Source of the DNA: JAMHWF01 sp048500255
Lineage (GTDB): Bacteria > Pseudomonadota > Gammaproteobacteria > Burkholderiales > Burkholderiaceae_C
Assembly: GCA_048500255.1 (NCBI GenBank)
Contig: JASNYH010000004.1
Coordinates: forward strand, 268,075 to 332,074
Direction of reading: 5' to 3'
Length of the DNA: 64,000 bases
The notes below the pieces were generated by a model, which did no database searches, was not told the DNA's origin, and saw only the letters and a program-made list of their open reading frames with translations. Numbering within the stretch: position 1 is the first letter of the stretch; every line of letters starts with the position of its first letter. The position numbers and the translations under genes were made by a program. This document shows positions 1-9,350 of the stretch, in pieces.

Positions 1-1262
1 ACGGGCAAGGCGCCCTCGCGCGTCGCCACGCTCGGCCGGCGCTCGTGGTCGAGCTCGGCGGCCGCCGGCTCGGCGGGCTCCCCGGCGCGCCGGTGCTCGA
101 ACCACGATTCGGCCAGCCGGAACAGCACCGGGTTGAGTGCGATCGACACGAGCGCCGCGACGACGAGCGCGTCCATCGCCTCGGGGCGCAGCACGCCGAT
201 CGCCGTGCCGACGCTCGCCAGGATGAACGAGAACTCGCCGATCTGCGCCAGCCCGACCGCCACCGTCGCCGCGGTGCGCAGCGAGTCGCGCAGCGCGAGC
301 ACGATCGCCAGCGCGACCAGCGGCTTGAGCAGCAGCACGATGCCCAGCGCGCCGACGATCAGCAGCGGCTCGTCGACGACGACGCGCGGATTGAACAGCA
401 TGCCGATCGACACGAAGAACAGCGACGAGAACACGTCGCGAAACGGCGCCATGTCGGCCGCGGCCTGCGGGCCGAAGCGCGACTGCCCGACGACGAGCCC
501 GGCGAAGAAGGCGCCCAGGGCCACCGACACGTGGAACACCTCGGCCGCCAGCACGGCGATGCCCAGCGCGACGACGAACACGGTGAGCGTGAAGAGTTCC
601 GCCGAGCGCGTGCGCACCATGCGCTCGAGCAGGCGCGACACCAGCCGCACGCCGACCACGCCGACCAGCACGGCGAACAGGCCCACCTTGGCCAGCGCCC
701 ACAGCAGTTCGCTGCCGAGCGCGCCGGCAGCGTCGCCGCGGCCCTCGCCCGCGATCACGGGCAGCACGACGAGCGCGGCGACGGTGAACAGGTCCTCCAC
801 GATCAGCCAGCCGACGGCGACGTGGCCGTCGTGCGCGCTCAGCCGGTTGCGCTCGACGAGCATGCGCATCAGCACCACCGTGCTCGCCACCGCCAGCGCC
901 ATGCCGAACACGATGCCCGCGCCGTGCGACCAGCCGAAGGCGCGCGCCAGGGCCCAGCCGGCGACGGCGGCGAGCGCGCTCTGCCCAACCGCCCCCGGCA
1001 CGGCGAGCCGCCACACGCGCAGCAGCTCCTGCGGATGGAAGTGCATGCCGACGCCGAACATCAGCAGCACGACGCCGATCTCCGACATCTGCTGCGCCAT
1101 CCCGAGGTCGGCGACGAAGCCCGGCGTGTACGGGCCGACGACGATGCCCGCCATCATGTAGCCGACGAGCGTCGACAGCCCGATGCGCTGCGTCAGCCAG
1201 CCCAGCAGCAGCGCGAACGCGAGGCCGCCGGCGAGCGTGATCAGCAGGTCGATGTTGTGCAT
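1..1262 (-). CDS. Kef-type monovalent cation:proton antiporter (3' end outside window)
   Basis: The minus-strand frame from ATG 1262 stays open to the window edge, about 420 codons. It encodes a membrane protein of the CPA2 (Na_H_exchanger) family, expected to exchange K+ or Na+ for protons at the inner membrane. The N terminus has hydrophobic helices with a GYMMAGIVVGP segment near residue 35 and an FGVGMHFHP segment further on, as in YbaL/KefB proteins. Hydrophobic helices end near residue 385 and a polar tail follows. YbaL and KefB carry a cytoplasmic TrkA-N domain after this point; whether it exists here cannot be seen. The gene is divergent from mutL, and about 100 bp separate the two starts. 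The long plus-strand frames opposite are GC-driven shadows. Confidence 0.85.
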   Translation of the reverse strand, partial: MHNIDLLITLAGGLAFALLLGWLTQRIGLSTLVGYMMAGIVVGPYTPGFVADLGMAQQMSEIGVVLLMFGVGMHFHPQELLRVWRLAVPGAVGQSALAAVAGWALARAFGWSHGAGIVFGMALAVASTVVLMRMLVERNRLSAHDGHVAVGWLIVEDLFTVAALVVLPVIAGEGRGDAAGALGSELLWALAKVGLFAVLVGVVGVRLVSRLLERMVRTRSAELFTLTVFVVALGIAVLAAEVFHVSVALGAFFAGLVVGQSRFGPQAAADMAPFRDVFSSLFFVSIGMLFNPRVVVDEPLLIVGALGIVLLLKPLVALAIVLALRDSLRTAATVAVGLAQIGEFSFILASVGTAIGVLRPEAMDALVVAALVSIALNPVLFRLAESWFEHRRAGEPAEPAAAELDHERRPSVATREGALP

Positions 1263-1363
1263 GCAGGCGCGCGCGCGGACGGGTGGCGGTGCGAGGTCGC
1301 GGCCATTATCAGTGCACCGACGCAGGCAGCGTGCCGACGAGGCGCGCTCCTACAATGGCCCGC

Positions 1364-3181
1364 ATGAATGCCGCTGTGCTGCAGCGCGACGCCGCGCGCC
1401 GCCCGATCCGCGAGCTGCCCGACGAGCTGATCAGCCAGATCGCCGCTGGCGAAGTCGTCGAGCGCCCGGCGTCCGTCGTGCGCGAGCTCGTCGACAACGC
1501 GCTCGATGCCGGCGCGAGCGACATCGTCGTGCGCTTGTCGGCCGGCGGCGTGCGCGCCGTCGTCGTCGAGGACGACGGCGCCGGCATCCCGCGCGACGAG
1601 CTCGCGCTCGCGCTGCGGCGCCACGCGACGAGCAAGATCGGCTCGCTCGACGAGCTGCAGTCGGTGGCGACGATGGGATTTCGCGGCGAGGCGCTGGCGG
1701 CGGTCGCATCGGTGGCCGAGCTGTCGATCACCAGCCGCAGCCCCGGCGCCGCGCACGCCTGGCGCATCGACGCGCGCAGCGGCGAGCTGGCGCCCGCGGC
1801 GCGCGGCGTCGGCACGACGGTCGAGGTGCGCGAGCTCTTCTTCGCCACGCCGGCGCGCCGCAAGTTCCTCAAAAGCGACGCCACCGAGCTCGCGCACTGC
1901 GTCGATGCGCTGCGCCGCCACGCGCTGGTGCGCCCTGACGTCGGCTTCGAGCTGTGGCACGACGGTCGCCTCGTCGCGCAATGGCGGCGCTGCGGCGACG
2001 CCGCACGGCGCCTCGCCGACGTGCTCGGCGCCGAGTTCGTCGCGGCGAGCCGCGCCGTCGAGCTGCGCGACGCCGGCGGCCTGCGCGTGCACGGCCGCGC
2101 CGGCGTGCCCGACGCGGCGCGCGCGCGCGCCGATCAGCAGTACCTCTACGTCAACGGCCGCCACGTGCGCGACCGCCTGATCGCGCACGGCGTGCGCGCC
2201 GCCTACGACGACGTGCTGCACGGCCAGCGCCAGCCCGTCTACGTGCTGTTCGTCGAGCTCGACCCGGCGCGCGTCGACGTCAACGTGCACCCGACGAAGA
2301 CGGAGGTGCGCTTCCGCGACGGCCGCGACGTGCACCAGGCAGTGCGCCGCGCGGTGCAGGACGCGCTGGCCGTGCCGCGCGCGTCGGCATCCACCGTCTC
2401 GCCGGCCGCGCCGCCGGCTGGCGACCGGCCGGCTGCGGCGTCGCCTTCAGCGTGGCGCAGCGGCGCGCCGGCGCCGTCGCAGCCCGGCCTGGCGCTGCAG
2501 CACGCGAGTGCGCTCTACGCCGCCGAAGCCGTCGCGACGTGGCCGGCTCCCGCCGCGCACGATGCAACGGTCGGGCAGCCGGGCGCCGATACCGCCGGCT
2601 GGCCGCTCGGCCGCGCGCTGGCGCAGCTCGGCGGCGTCTACATCCTGGCCGAGAACGCGCAGGGGCTCGTCGTCGTCGATATGCACGCGGCGCACGAGCG
2701 CATCGTCTACGAGCGGCTGAAGGCCGCGCTCGCCGGCGCCGCAACCGCCGCGCAGCCGCTGCTCATCCCGGCGACGTTCGCCGCCACGCCGGGCGAGATC
2801 GCCACCGCCGAGGCCTGCGCCGACACGCTCGTCGCGCTCGGCCTCGAGATCACGCCGCTGGCGAAGCAGACGCTGGCGGTGCGCAGCTGCCCGGCGGCGC
2901 TGGCCGGCGCCGACGTCGTCGCGCTGGCGCGCAGCGTGCTCGCCGAGCTCGCGCAGTACGACGCCAGCGACGTGCTGCAGCGCGCGCAGCACGAGCTGCT
3001 CGCGACGATGGCCTGCCACGGCGCGGTGCGCGCGAATCGCCGCCTGACGACGGACGAGATGAATGCGCTGCTGCGCGACATGGAGCGCACCGAGCGCGCC
3101 GACCAGTGCAACCACGGCCGCCCGACGTGGCGGCAGGTCTCGATGCGCGAGCTCGACACCCTGTTCCTGCGCGGGCGCTGA
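1364..3181 (+). CDS. mutL: DNA mismatch repair protein MutL
   Basis: MutL couples mismatch recognition by MutS to strand incision. The N-terminal GHKL ATPase is clear: QIAAGEVVERPAS and RELVDNALDAGA with the catalytic Glu and the metal-binding Asn, then DDGAGI and GFRGEAL. A variable Ala/Pro-rich linker of about 100 residues follows, then the C-terminal dimerisation domain. That domain contains DMHAAHERIVYE, which matches the DQHA(X)2E(X)4E endonuclease motif, and ends with CNHGRPTW. This MutL should therefore nick DNA itself and not depend on MutH. A TACAAT -10 box overlaps the alternative ATG at 1355, so ATG 1364 (605 aa) with an almost leaderless transcript is preferred. Confidence 0.95.
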   Translation: MNAAVLQRDAARRPIRELPDELISQIAAGEVVERPASVVRELVDNALDAGASDIVVRLSAGGVRAVVVEDDGAGIPRDELALALRRHATSKIGSLDELQSVATMGFRGEALAAVASVAELSITSRSPGAAHAWRIDARSGELAPAARGVGTTVEVRELFFATPARRKFLKSDATELAHCVDALRRHALVRPDVGFELWHDGRLVAQWRRCGDAARRLADVLGAEFVAASRAVELRDAGGLRVHGRAGVPDAARARADQQYLYVNGRHVRDRLIAHGVRAAYDDVLHGQRQPVYVLFVELDPARVDVNVHPTKTEVRFRDGRDVHQAVRRAVQDALAVPRASASTVSPAAPPAGDRPAAASPSAWRSGAPAPSQPGLALQHASALYAAEAVATWPAPAAHDATVGQPGADTAGWPLGRALAQLGGVYILAENAQGLVVVDMHAAHERIVYERLKAALAGAATAAQPLLIPATFAATPGEIATAEACADTLVALGLEITPLAKQTLAVRSCPAALAGADVVALARSVLAELAQYDASDVLQRAQHELLATMACHGAVRANRRLTTDEMNALLRDMERTERADQCNHGRPTWRQVSMRELDTLFLRGR

Positions 3182-3243
3182 ATCCTCGCCGCGCGAAACC
3201 GGGTACCCTTGGGGCTGTCACCACAAGCCCCGGACTCCCGCCC

Positions 3244-3426
3244 ATGGCCAAGCCGAACTACGCCTACGAAAAGCGCCAGCGCGAATTGGCCAAGAAGAAG
3301 AAGAAAGAGGAGAAGGCGCAGCGCAAGGCGTCGACGCGCGACACGCCGGTCGACGCCCCGGCCGAAGAAGCCGGCGCCGCGCCCGCCGCCCCGCCCGCCG
3401 ACGACACGACGACGACGGGCTCGTGA
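3244..3426 (+). CDS. Small Lys-rich conserved hypothetical protein
   Basis: A 60-aa protein. The first 30 residues are strongly basic (MAKPNYAYEKRQRELAKK followed by more Lys and Glu), and the C-terminal half is Ala/Pro/Asp-rich and probably disordered. Short proteins beginning MAKPNYxxEKRQRELAKK are common in Betaproteobacteria; no function is known to me. The charge pattern suggests nucleic acid or ribosome binding, but that is only inference. It lies 62 bp after mutL and 13 bp before a lipoprotein hydrolase gene, so it may be cotranscribed with either. Confidence 0.75.
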   Translation: MAKPNYAYEKRQRELAKKKKKEEKAQRKASTRDTPVDAPAEEAGAAPAAPPADDTTTTGS

Positions 3427-3439
3427 TGACGCCGTCGCG

Positions 3440-4357
3440 ATGCGGGGGTCTGCGTTGCCGCTGTCCGATGCGATCCGCCGCTGCTGCCCCCGGCCGCGCC
3501 GGCTGCGCGACGCGGCGCTCGCCGCTCTGCTTGCACTGACGACCCTCGCCGGCTGCGCGTCGCTCGACGCGCAGCAGCGCGAGTGGATCTTCCAGCCGCC
3601 CACGCGCACCTGGGCGCCGGGCGCCGCCGAACGCGTCGGCGCCGACGACGTGTGGATCGACTACGACAGCGCCGACGGCGAGCGCGTGCGCCTGCACGGC
3701 CTGTGGCTGCCGGCGGCCGATGCGCGCGCGCCGGCGATGCTCTACCTGCACGGCGCGCGCTGGGACGTGACGGGCAGCGCCGCACGCATGCAGCGCATGC
3801 GGGAGCTCGGCTTCCACGTGCTGGGCATCGACTACCGCGGCTTCGGCCTGAGCAGCCCGGCGCTGCCGTCGCAGGCGTCGGCGCTCGAGGACGCGCGCGC
3901 CGCCTGGCGCTGGCTCGCCGCCGAGCGGCCGGGTGCGCCGCGCGTGCTCTTCGGCCACTCGCTCGGCGGCGCGATCGCCGTGCACCTCGCGGCCGAGGTC
4001 GACGACGACGCCGGGCTGATCGTCGAAGGCGGCTTCACGTCGATCGCCGACGTGGCGCGCACGATGCGCTGGGGCTGGCTGCCGTTCGAGCCGCTGATCA
4101 CGCAGCCCTTCGACGCCGCGTCGCGCATCGCGCACGTCAAGGTGCCGCTGCTCGTCGTGCACGGCAGCCGTGACGCGCTGATCCGCCCCGAGCTCGGCCG
4201 CGCGCTGTACGAACGTGCGGCCGAACCCAAGCGCTTCGTGCTCGTCGACGGCGGCTCGCACCACAGCACGAATGCGCTGGCGCAGGACGCCTACCGCAGC
4301 CTGCGGGCCGAGTTGTTCGGCACGCCGGCGCCCGGTGCGGCCACGCGCGCCGAATGA
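3440..4357 (+). CDS. Alpha/beta hydrolase lipoprotein
   Basis: A 305-aa alpha/beta-hydrolase-fold protein. An N-terminal signal with lipobox LAGC (Cys39) predicts a lipid-anchored envelope protein. The nucleophile elbow GHSLGG, a later GSRDAL acid region and GSHHS with the catalytic His complete a Ser-Asp-His triad. It resembles the BEM46/YfhR-like group of membrane-attached hydrolases; the substrate is unknown. ATG 3440 was chosen because it gives a well-formed signal peptide; the open frame upstream is in the shadow of other genes. Confidence 0.85.
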   Translation: MRGSALPLSDAIRRCCPRPRRLRDAALAALLALTTLAGCASLDAQQREWIFQPPTRTWAPGAAERVGADDVWIDYDSADGERVRLHGLWLPAADARAPAMLYLHGARWDVTGSAARMQRMRELGFHVLGIDYRGFGLSSPALPSQASALEDARAAWRWLAAERPGAPRVLFGHSLGGAIAVHLAAEVDDDAGLIVEGGFTSIADVARTMRWGWLPFEPLITQPFDAASRIAHVKVPLLVVHGSRDALIRPELGRALYERAAEPKRFVLVDGGSHHSTNALAQDAYRSLRAELFGTPAPGAATRAE

Positions 4358-4376
4358 CCTGACGGACCGCACGACG

Positions 4377-5555
4377 ATGGCGACGCTCAAGCTCAAGCCG
4401 CGCACGGCCGGCCAGCCGGCGACGAAGGCGGCGCACGGTGGTGGCGCCCGCGCGCGGCCCGTGCGCGGCACGGCGGCGCCGCGCAAGCGCCCGACGCTCG
4501 CCGAGGCGCAGGCGCAGCGCGCCGCCGAACGCGGTGGCGGTCGCGCGCGCCGCGAGCCGCCCGATCCGCACCAGCCGGAGCCGCGCGAGCCCCACGAGCC
4601 GCGCACGCCGCGCCATCCGCGCGAGCCGCGCCACGAGCCGCATCCGCCGCGAGAGCCGCGCCCGCCGGAGCGCATGCCGCACGAGCCGCCGCGCGGTCGC
4701 GGCCGATCGCAGCGACCGCCGGAGCGAGCTGCGCACGCCCCGTCGCGAGGCCCGGCCCGCAGCGGCGAACGCGAAGCGCCGCCCAAGGAAGGCGTGCGCC
4801 TGTCCAAGCGGCTGAGCGAGCTCGGCCTGGCATCGCGCCGCGAGGCCGACGAGTGGATCGAGCGCGGCTGGGTACGCGTCGACGGCCGCGTCGTCGACAC
4901 GCTCGGCGCACGCGTGCTGCCGCACCAGCAGGTCGACGTCGACGCGGCGGCCGGCCGCGAGCAGGCCGAGCGCGTCACCGTGCTGCTGCACAAGCCGCTG
5001 GGCTACGTCAGCGGCCAGGCCGAGGACGACCACGAGCCCGCCGTCGTGCTGGTGACGGCCGACAACCGCTGGCCCGGCGACCGCGCGCCGCGCAAGTTCT
5101 CGCCCGCGCACCGCCGGCACCTCGCGCCGGCCGGCCGGCTCGACATCGATTCGACCGGCCTGCTCGTGCTGACGCAGGACGGCCGCGTCGCCAAGGCGCT
5201 GATCGGCGACGACTCGACGATCGAGAAGGAATACCTCGTGCGCGTGCGCTGCATCGACCGCGCGCTCGCGACGCAGGGCGCGCCGAAGGACGTCGTGCCG
5301 GCATCGGCGATCGAGCGGCTGCGCCACGGCCTGGTGCTCGACGGCGTCGCGCTGCAGCCGGCCAAGGTGTCGTGGCAGAACGAGCAGCAGCTGCGCGTCG
5401 TGCTGCGCGAGGGGCGCAAGCGCCAGATCCGCCGCATGTGCGAGCTGGTCGGCCTGCACGTCACGGCGCTGCACCGCGTGCGCATCGGGCGCATCGCGCT
5501 GGGCGCGTTGCCGCCGGGACAGTGGCGCTACCTCGCGCCCTTCGAACGCTTCTGA
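4377..5555 (+). CDS. RsuA/RluB/RluF-family rRNA pseudouridine synthase with long disordered N terminus
   Basis: The core from about residue 141 is a normal member of the family: an S4 RNA-binding domain (RLSKRLSELGLASRREADEW), the catalytic GRLDIDSTGLLVL with the essential Asp near residue 260, and a C-terminal RKRQIRRMCELVG segment. Such enzymes make pseudouridine in 16S or 23S rRNA; the target here could be the RluF or RluB type and cannot be fixed by eye. The first 140 residues are unusual: low-complexity Arg/Pro/Glu/His with repeated PREP and PHEP units, surely disordered. The start ATG 4377 lies 20 bp after the hydrolase gene. Confidence 0.88.
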   Translation: MATLKLKPRTAGQPATKAAHGGGARARPVRGTAAPRKRPTLAEAQAQRAAERGGGRARREPPDPHQPEPREPHEPRTPRHPREPRHEPHPPREPRPPERMPHEPPRGRGRSQRPPERAAHAPSRGPARSGEREAPPKEGVRLSKRLSELGLASRREADEWIERGWVRVDGRVVDTLGARVLPHQQVDVDAAAGREQAERVTVLLHKPLGYVSGQAEDDHEPAVVLVTADNRWPGDRAPRKFSPAHRRHLAPAGRLDIDSTGLLVLTQDGRVAKALIGDDSTIEKEYLVRVRCIDRALATQGAPKDVVPASAIERLRHGLVLDGVALQPAKVSWQNEQQLRVVLREGRKRQIRRMCELVGLHVTALHRVRIGRIALGALPPGQWRYLAPFERF

Positions 5556-5598
5556 GCGCCCCCAGGGCCGGGCTGCGCCCCGCCCGCCCCCGCGAGGG

Positions 5599-6600
5599 TC
5601 AAGGAGACTTGGGGCGGCCCGGCGCTTCCTCGAGAGGAGAGTGAGACGACGCGTCGATGCGCGACTGCAGCTCGCGCGCCGCATCGCTCCACTCGCCGCC
5701 GATCGCCAGTGCCTGCGCCGCGGCGTCGCGCGCGCGCTTGCGCTCGCCGAGCTCGAGCGCGACGCTGCCGGCGTTGATCCACGCCGCCGCGCTCGCGTGG
5801 CGGCGTGCCGTGCGCTCGAACTGCTCGAGCGCAGCGCGCCGCCGGCCGGCGGCGTGCAGCGTGTTGCCGACGCCGACCGCCAGCGTCAGGCTGGCCGGCC
5901 AGCGCGCCAGTGCCGCCCGGTAGCCGCGCAGCGCCGCGTCGGCCGGCGCCACGCGCTCGTAGGCGACGAGCGCCTGCGTCGCCGCCGCCTCGTCCGCCGT
6001 TGCCGGCAGTTCGCCGGGCGCCACGGCGACGAACGCCCAGTGCCCGCCGCGCGCCCAGGTGTGCTCGAGCGTGCGCAGCGCCAGCACGGCGCGCCGCGTC
6101 GTGCCCGAGCGCAGCACGGCCTCGCCGGCATCGAGGTCGTATCCGACGAGCACGGCGTAGTGCCAGCGCGGCGCGAACGCGAGCGCCAGGTTCTGCAGCA
6201 CGACGACGGGGCGGCCGGCCGCCACTTCGCGCAGCAGCGCCTCCAGTTCGCCCGGCAGCCGCACGGCGACGGCGCCGTGGCGGCGCGCGCCGGCGAGCAT
6301 CTCGGCCTGCAGCGTGCCGGCGCGCGCCGGCAGGAAGATTTGCGCGGCCAGCGTCTCGGGCAACGCGTCGCGACCGGCGGCCCGCAGCACAGTGGCGAGC
6401 GCCGCCGGGCCGCAGTGGTACTCGGTCTGCGCGAAGAAAGGCGTGGCGTCGAGCTCGGCGCGGCGCGGCAGCCCGGCGGGCGCGCGCGCCGCCAGCGCCG
6501 CCGTCTGCGGCGGCTCGAACAGCGCCGCGCAGCCGGCGAGCAGCGGCGCCGACAGCGCCGCCAGCGCGAAACGGCGCCGCGCGAGCGCCGCCGTCGTCAC
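5599..6600 (-). CDS. PA2778-family cysteine peptidase lipoprotein with TPR-like C terminus
   Basis: A 333-aa protein starting at GTG 6600. The signal peptide ends in a lipobox (LLAGC, Cys24). A papain-like C39 peptidase domain follows, with the nucleophile in YHCGPAALATVL (Cys63) and the His in HYAVLVGYD. Residues from about 215 form Ala-rich helical repeats like TPRs. This arrangement is that of the Pseudomonas PA2778 family, which usually sits next to a PA2779-type membrane protein, as here: the partner ends 5 bp upstream. The substrate is unknown; processing of a small exported peptide is a guess from C39 relatives. Confidence 0.85.
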   Translation of the reverse strand: MTTAALARRRFALAALSAPLLAGCAALFEPPQTAALAARAPAGLPRRAELDATPFFAQTEYHCGPAALATVLRAAGRDALPETLAAQIFLPARAGTLQAEMLAGARRHGAVAVRLPGELEALLREVAAGRPVVVLQNLALAFAPRWHYAVLVGYDLDAGEAVLRSGTTRRAVLALRTLEHTWARGGHWAFVAVAPGELPATADEAAATQALVAYERVAPADAALRGYRAALARWPASLTLAVGVGNTLHAAGRRRAALEQFERTARRHASAAAWINAGSVALELGERKRARDAAAQALAIGGEWSDAARELQSRIDASSHSPLEEAPGRPKSP

Positions 6601-6605
6601 GCGCG

Positions 6606-7007
6606 TCAGCGCACCGAGCGCGTGAACGGGAAGACCTTCGTCAGGCCGAGGATGTCGGTGACGAGCAGGAGCACGAAGATGAACACGATGATGCCGAGCA
6701 CGTCGCTCGCGCCGGCCGGCGCGCTGTCGATCGTGTGCTGCAGTTGCGCAACCTCGGCATCGCTCAGCGCGTCGACGCGCGCGCGCACCTGCGCCGGATC
6801 GACGCCGCGCTCGGCCAGCGCGCGCGCCACGTCGGCGCGCGCCAGCGTGGCGTGCACCTGAGCGCGCGCGTCGCCGACGCCGGGCACGCGCTCGGCGATG
6901 GCGACCTGTTCGGTGCCGATCAGTGCGGCCTGCGCACTCTGCAGGAAACCGGCATAGCTGACGCTCGCGGCGACGAGCGCGGCGACGAGGCGGGACGTTT
7001 TCTTCAT
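6606..7007 (-). CDS. PA2779-family protein
   Basis: A 133-aa protein with an N-terminal signal (MKKTSRLVAALVAASVSYAG, cleavage near AQA), an amphipathic middle rich in Arg/Asp/Val with the RGVDPAQVRARVDALSD segment, and a C-terminal hydrophobic helix (VLGIIVFIFVLLLVTDILG) before a short basic tail. This is the PA2779 family, the usual partner of the PA2778 cysteine peptidase encoded 5 bp downstream. A GGAGG ribosome site precedes ATG 7007. It may be an inner-membrane partner or a substrate of the peptidase; neither is proven. Confidence 0.85.
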   Translation of the reverse strand: MKKTSRLVAALVAASVSYAGFLQSAQAALIGTEQVAIAERVPGVGDARAQVHATLARADVARALAERGVDPAQVRARVDALSDAEVAQLQHTIDSAPAGASDVLGIIVFIFVLLLVTDILGLTKVFPFTRSVR

Positions 7008-7157
7008 GGTGGGCCTCCGAAGGGATCGTGCGAACTGGAACAGCGGCATCGTACCGCCGGCAGCTCGGGCGATGTCAGCGGATGCAACCGCGCGAGCAAG
7101 CGCCGCGCCCGCCCGGGCGTCGCCGGCGGCGCGATTCGGGCCTGCTAGGCTCGGCGC

Positions 7158-8408
7158 ATGACGACTCCGCCGCCGACCGCCCGCGCCGCCCCCGCGCCGC
7201 GCACCGTGGCGATCACGCTGACGCTGCTGCTGGCGATCCAGCCGGTGGCGACCGACCTGTACCTGCCGGCGCTGCCGACGATCGCGCGCGCGCTCGGCGC
7301 GACGCCCCACGCCGCGCAGTTCACGCTGTCGACGCTGATCGTGTGCTTCGGCATCGGCCAGCTCGCCGCCGGGCCGCTGGCCGATCGTTTCGGGCGGCGC
7401 CCCGTCGCGCTCGCCGGGCTGGCGACGTTCGCCGTCGCCAGCGTGCTGGCCGCGCTGGCGCCGGCCATCGGCTGGCTGATCGGCTGCCGCGCGCTGCAGG
7501 GGCTGGCGCTGGCCGCCACCGTGACGACGGCGCGCTCGATCATCCGGGATCTCTACGACCCGCTGGACGGCGCGCGCGTGATGTCGCGCGCGCTGACGGG
7601 GCTGGGCGCGATCGCCGTCGTCGGCCCGCTGGTCGGTGGCCTGGCCGTGACGCTGTTCGACTGGTGGGCCGTGATGCTGGTGCTGGCGCTGTTCGGCAGC
7701 GGCGCTCTGGCCTGGGTCGCGCTGCGCTGCGACGAGACGGTGCCGCAGCGTGATCCGCTCGCCACGCGGCCGTCGACGCTGCTGCGCAACTGGGTCGAGG
7801 TGGCGCGCGACCCGACCTTCGGCGCCTTCGCGCTGCTCGGCGCGGCGAGTTACGTCGGGCTGTTCGTCTTTCTCGCCACGTCGTCGTTCGTCTTCATCGA
7901 GACGCTCGGCGTCAGCCGCACCGGCTACGGCGCGCTGTCGTCGTCGCAGTCGTTCGCCTACCTGCTGGGCACCCTGCTGTGCCGGCGCCTGCTCGGCCGC
8001 CGCGGGCTGCGCGGCGCGGTGCGCGTCGGCGCGGTGTTCTCGCTCGCCGGCGGCGTCGCGATGGCGGCGTTCGCGCTGGCCGGCGTGCACGAGGTGTGGG
8101 CCATCATCGTGCCGCAGTGGCTGTTCATGATCGGCCACGGCATCCACCAGCCGTGCAGCCAGGCGGGTGCCGTCGGCCCGTTCCCCGAGAAGGCGGGCAC
8201 GGCGGCATCGCTGTCGGGCTTCGTGATGATGGCTGCGGCGTTCGCCGTCGGCCTGGGGCTCGGGCGCAGCTTCGACGGCACGGTCTATCCGCTCGCGCTG
8301 TCGATCGGTGCCTGCGGCGTCGTCACCGCGGCGATCGCCTGGACGCTGGTGCAGCGCCACGGCGAGGTACGGCGCGCGCCGGCACTCGGGGCGGCGGGCG
8401 GCGTGTGA
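7158..8408 (+). CDS. Bcr/CflA-type MFS drug efflux transporter
   Basis: A 416-aa protein with about 12 hydrophobic helices, matching DHA1 drug/proton antiporters. Visible family marks are QPVATDLYLPALPTIA in helix 1, the loop motif GPLADRFGRRPV after helix 2, and RALQGLALA in helix 4. It probably exports a hydrophobic drug or metabolite across the inner membrane by proton exchange. The stop codon overlaps the miaA start (GTGA at 8405-8408), so the two genes are translationally coupled. Confidence 0.88.
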   Translation: MTTPPPTARAAPAPRTVAITLTLLLAIQPVATDLYLPALPTIARALGATPHAAQFTLSTLIVCFGIGQLAAGPLADRFGRRPVALAGLATFAVASVLAALAPAIGWLIGCRALQGLALAATVTTARSIIRDLYDPLDGARVMSRALTGLGAIAVVGPLVGGLAVTLFDWWAVMLVLALFGSGALAWVALRCDETVPQRDPLATRPSTLLRNWVEVARDPTFGAFALLGAASYVGLFVFLATSSFVFIETLGVSRTGYGALSSSQSFAYLLGTLLCRRLLGRRGLRGAVRVGAVFSLAGGVAMAAFALAGVHEVWAIIVPQWLFMIGHGIHQPCSQAGAVGPFPEKAGTAASLSGFVMMAAAFAVGLGLGRSFDGTVYPLALSIGACGVVTAAIAWTLVQRHGEVRRAPALGAAGGV

Positions 8409-9346
8409 AAGTGCAGGCGATCGGTCTGGCGGGGCCGACGGCGACCGGCAAGACGGTGGCGGCGCTCGCCATTGCCGACGCGCTGCCGGTCGAGATCGTC
8501 AGCGTCGACTCGGCGCTCGTCTATCGCGGAATGGACATCGGCACGGCCAAGCCGGGCGCGGCCGAGCGCGCGCGCGTGCCGCACCACCTGATCGACCTCC
8601 TCGATCCGGCCGAGGCGTACTCGGCGGCGCTGTTCGTCGCCGATGCGCGCCGGCTCGTCGCCGAGATCGCCGCCCGCGGGCGCATCGCGCTGCTCGTCGG
8701 CGGCACGATGCTGTACTTCAAGGCGCTGACGGAAGGCCTCGACGCCTTGCCGGCCGCCGACCCGGCGCTGCGCGCCGCAATCGAGGCCGAGGCGGCGCGC
8801 GACGGCTGGGCGGCGCTGCACGCCGAGCTGGCGCGCGTCGACCCGGTGACGGCGGCGCGCCTTCCGCCCGGCGACACGCAGCGCATCCAGCGCGCGCTCG
8901 AGGTCTGGCGCGCCACCGGCCGCCCGTTGTCGCAGTGGCAGCGCGGCGCCGCGGCCGACGCGCGCGCGCGCCTGCCGCTGCCGCTGATCTCGCTCGAGCC
9001 GCGCGAGCGGGCCTGGCTGCACACGCGCATCGCAGAGCGCTTTCGCGCGATGCTCGACGCCGGCTTCGTCGACGAAGTGCGGCGGCTGCGCGCGCGCGGC
9101 GACCTGCACGCCGGCCTGCCGTCGATGCGCTCGGTCGGCTACCGCCAGGCTTGGGCCGCGCTCGACGAGGGCCGTCTCGACACGCTCGCGGAACGCGGCA
9201 TCGCGGCGACGCGCCAGCTCGCCAAGCGCCAGCTCACCTGGCTGCGCGGCATGCCGCAGCGCCACGTCGTCGCCTGCGACGACGCCGCTGCCGTGTCGCG
9301 CGTCGTCGACGCGGCACGCGCGCTGGCCGCCGGTGCGGAGTCCTGA
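8405..9346 (+). CDS. miaA: tRNA dimethylallyltransferase MiaA
   Basis: MiaA transfers the dimethylallyl group to N6 of adenosine-37 in tRNAs reading UNN codons. The protein (313 aa, usual length) begins at a GTG overlapping the preceding stop and has the P-loop GPTATGKT, SVDSALVYRGMDIGTAKP with the substrate-binding Asp, LIDLLDP, VGGTMLYFKAL, QRALEVWRATG and SMRSVGYRQAW. Normal MiaA has SDSRQVY where this one has VDSALVY; the SALVY variant is known in Betaproteobacteria. It is followed 4 bp later by an ABC ATPase gene. Confidence 0.95.
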   Translation: MKVQAIGLAGPTATGKTVAALAIADALPVEIVSVDSALVYRGMDIGTAKPGAAERARVPHHLIDLLDPAEAYSAALFVADARRLVAEIAARGRIALLVGGTMLYFKALTEGLDALPAADPALRAAIEAEAARDGWAALHAELARVDPVTAARLPPGDTQRIQRALEVWRATGRPLSQWQRGAAADARARLPLPLISLEPRERAWLHTRIAERFRAMLDAGFVDEVRRLRARGDLHAGLPSMRSVGYRQAWAALDEGRLDTLAERGIAATRQLAKRQLTWLRGMPQRHVVACDDAAAVSRVVDAARALAAGAES

Positions 9347-9350
9347 CGCG

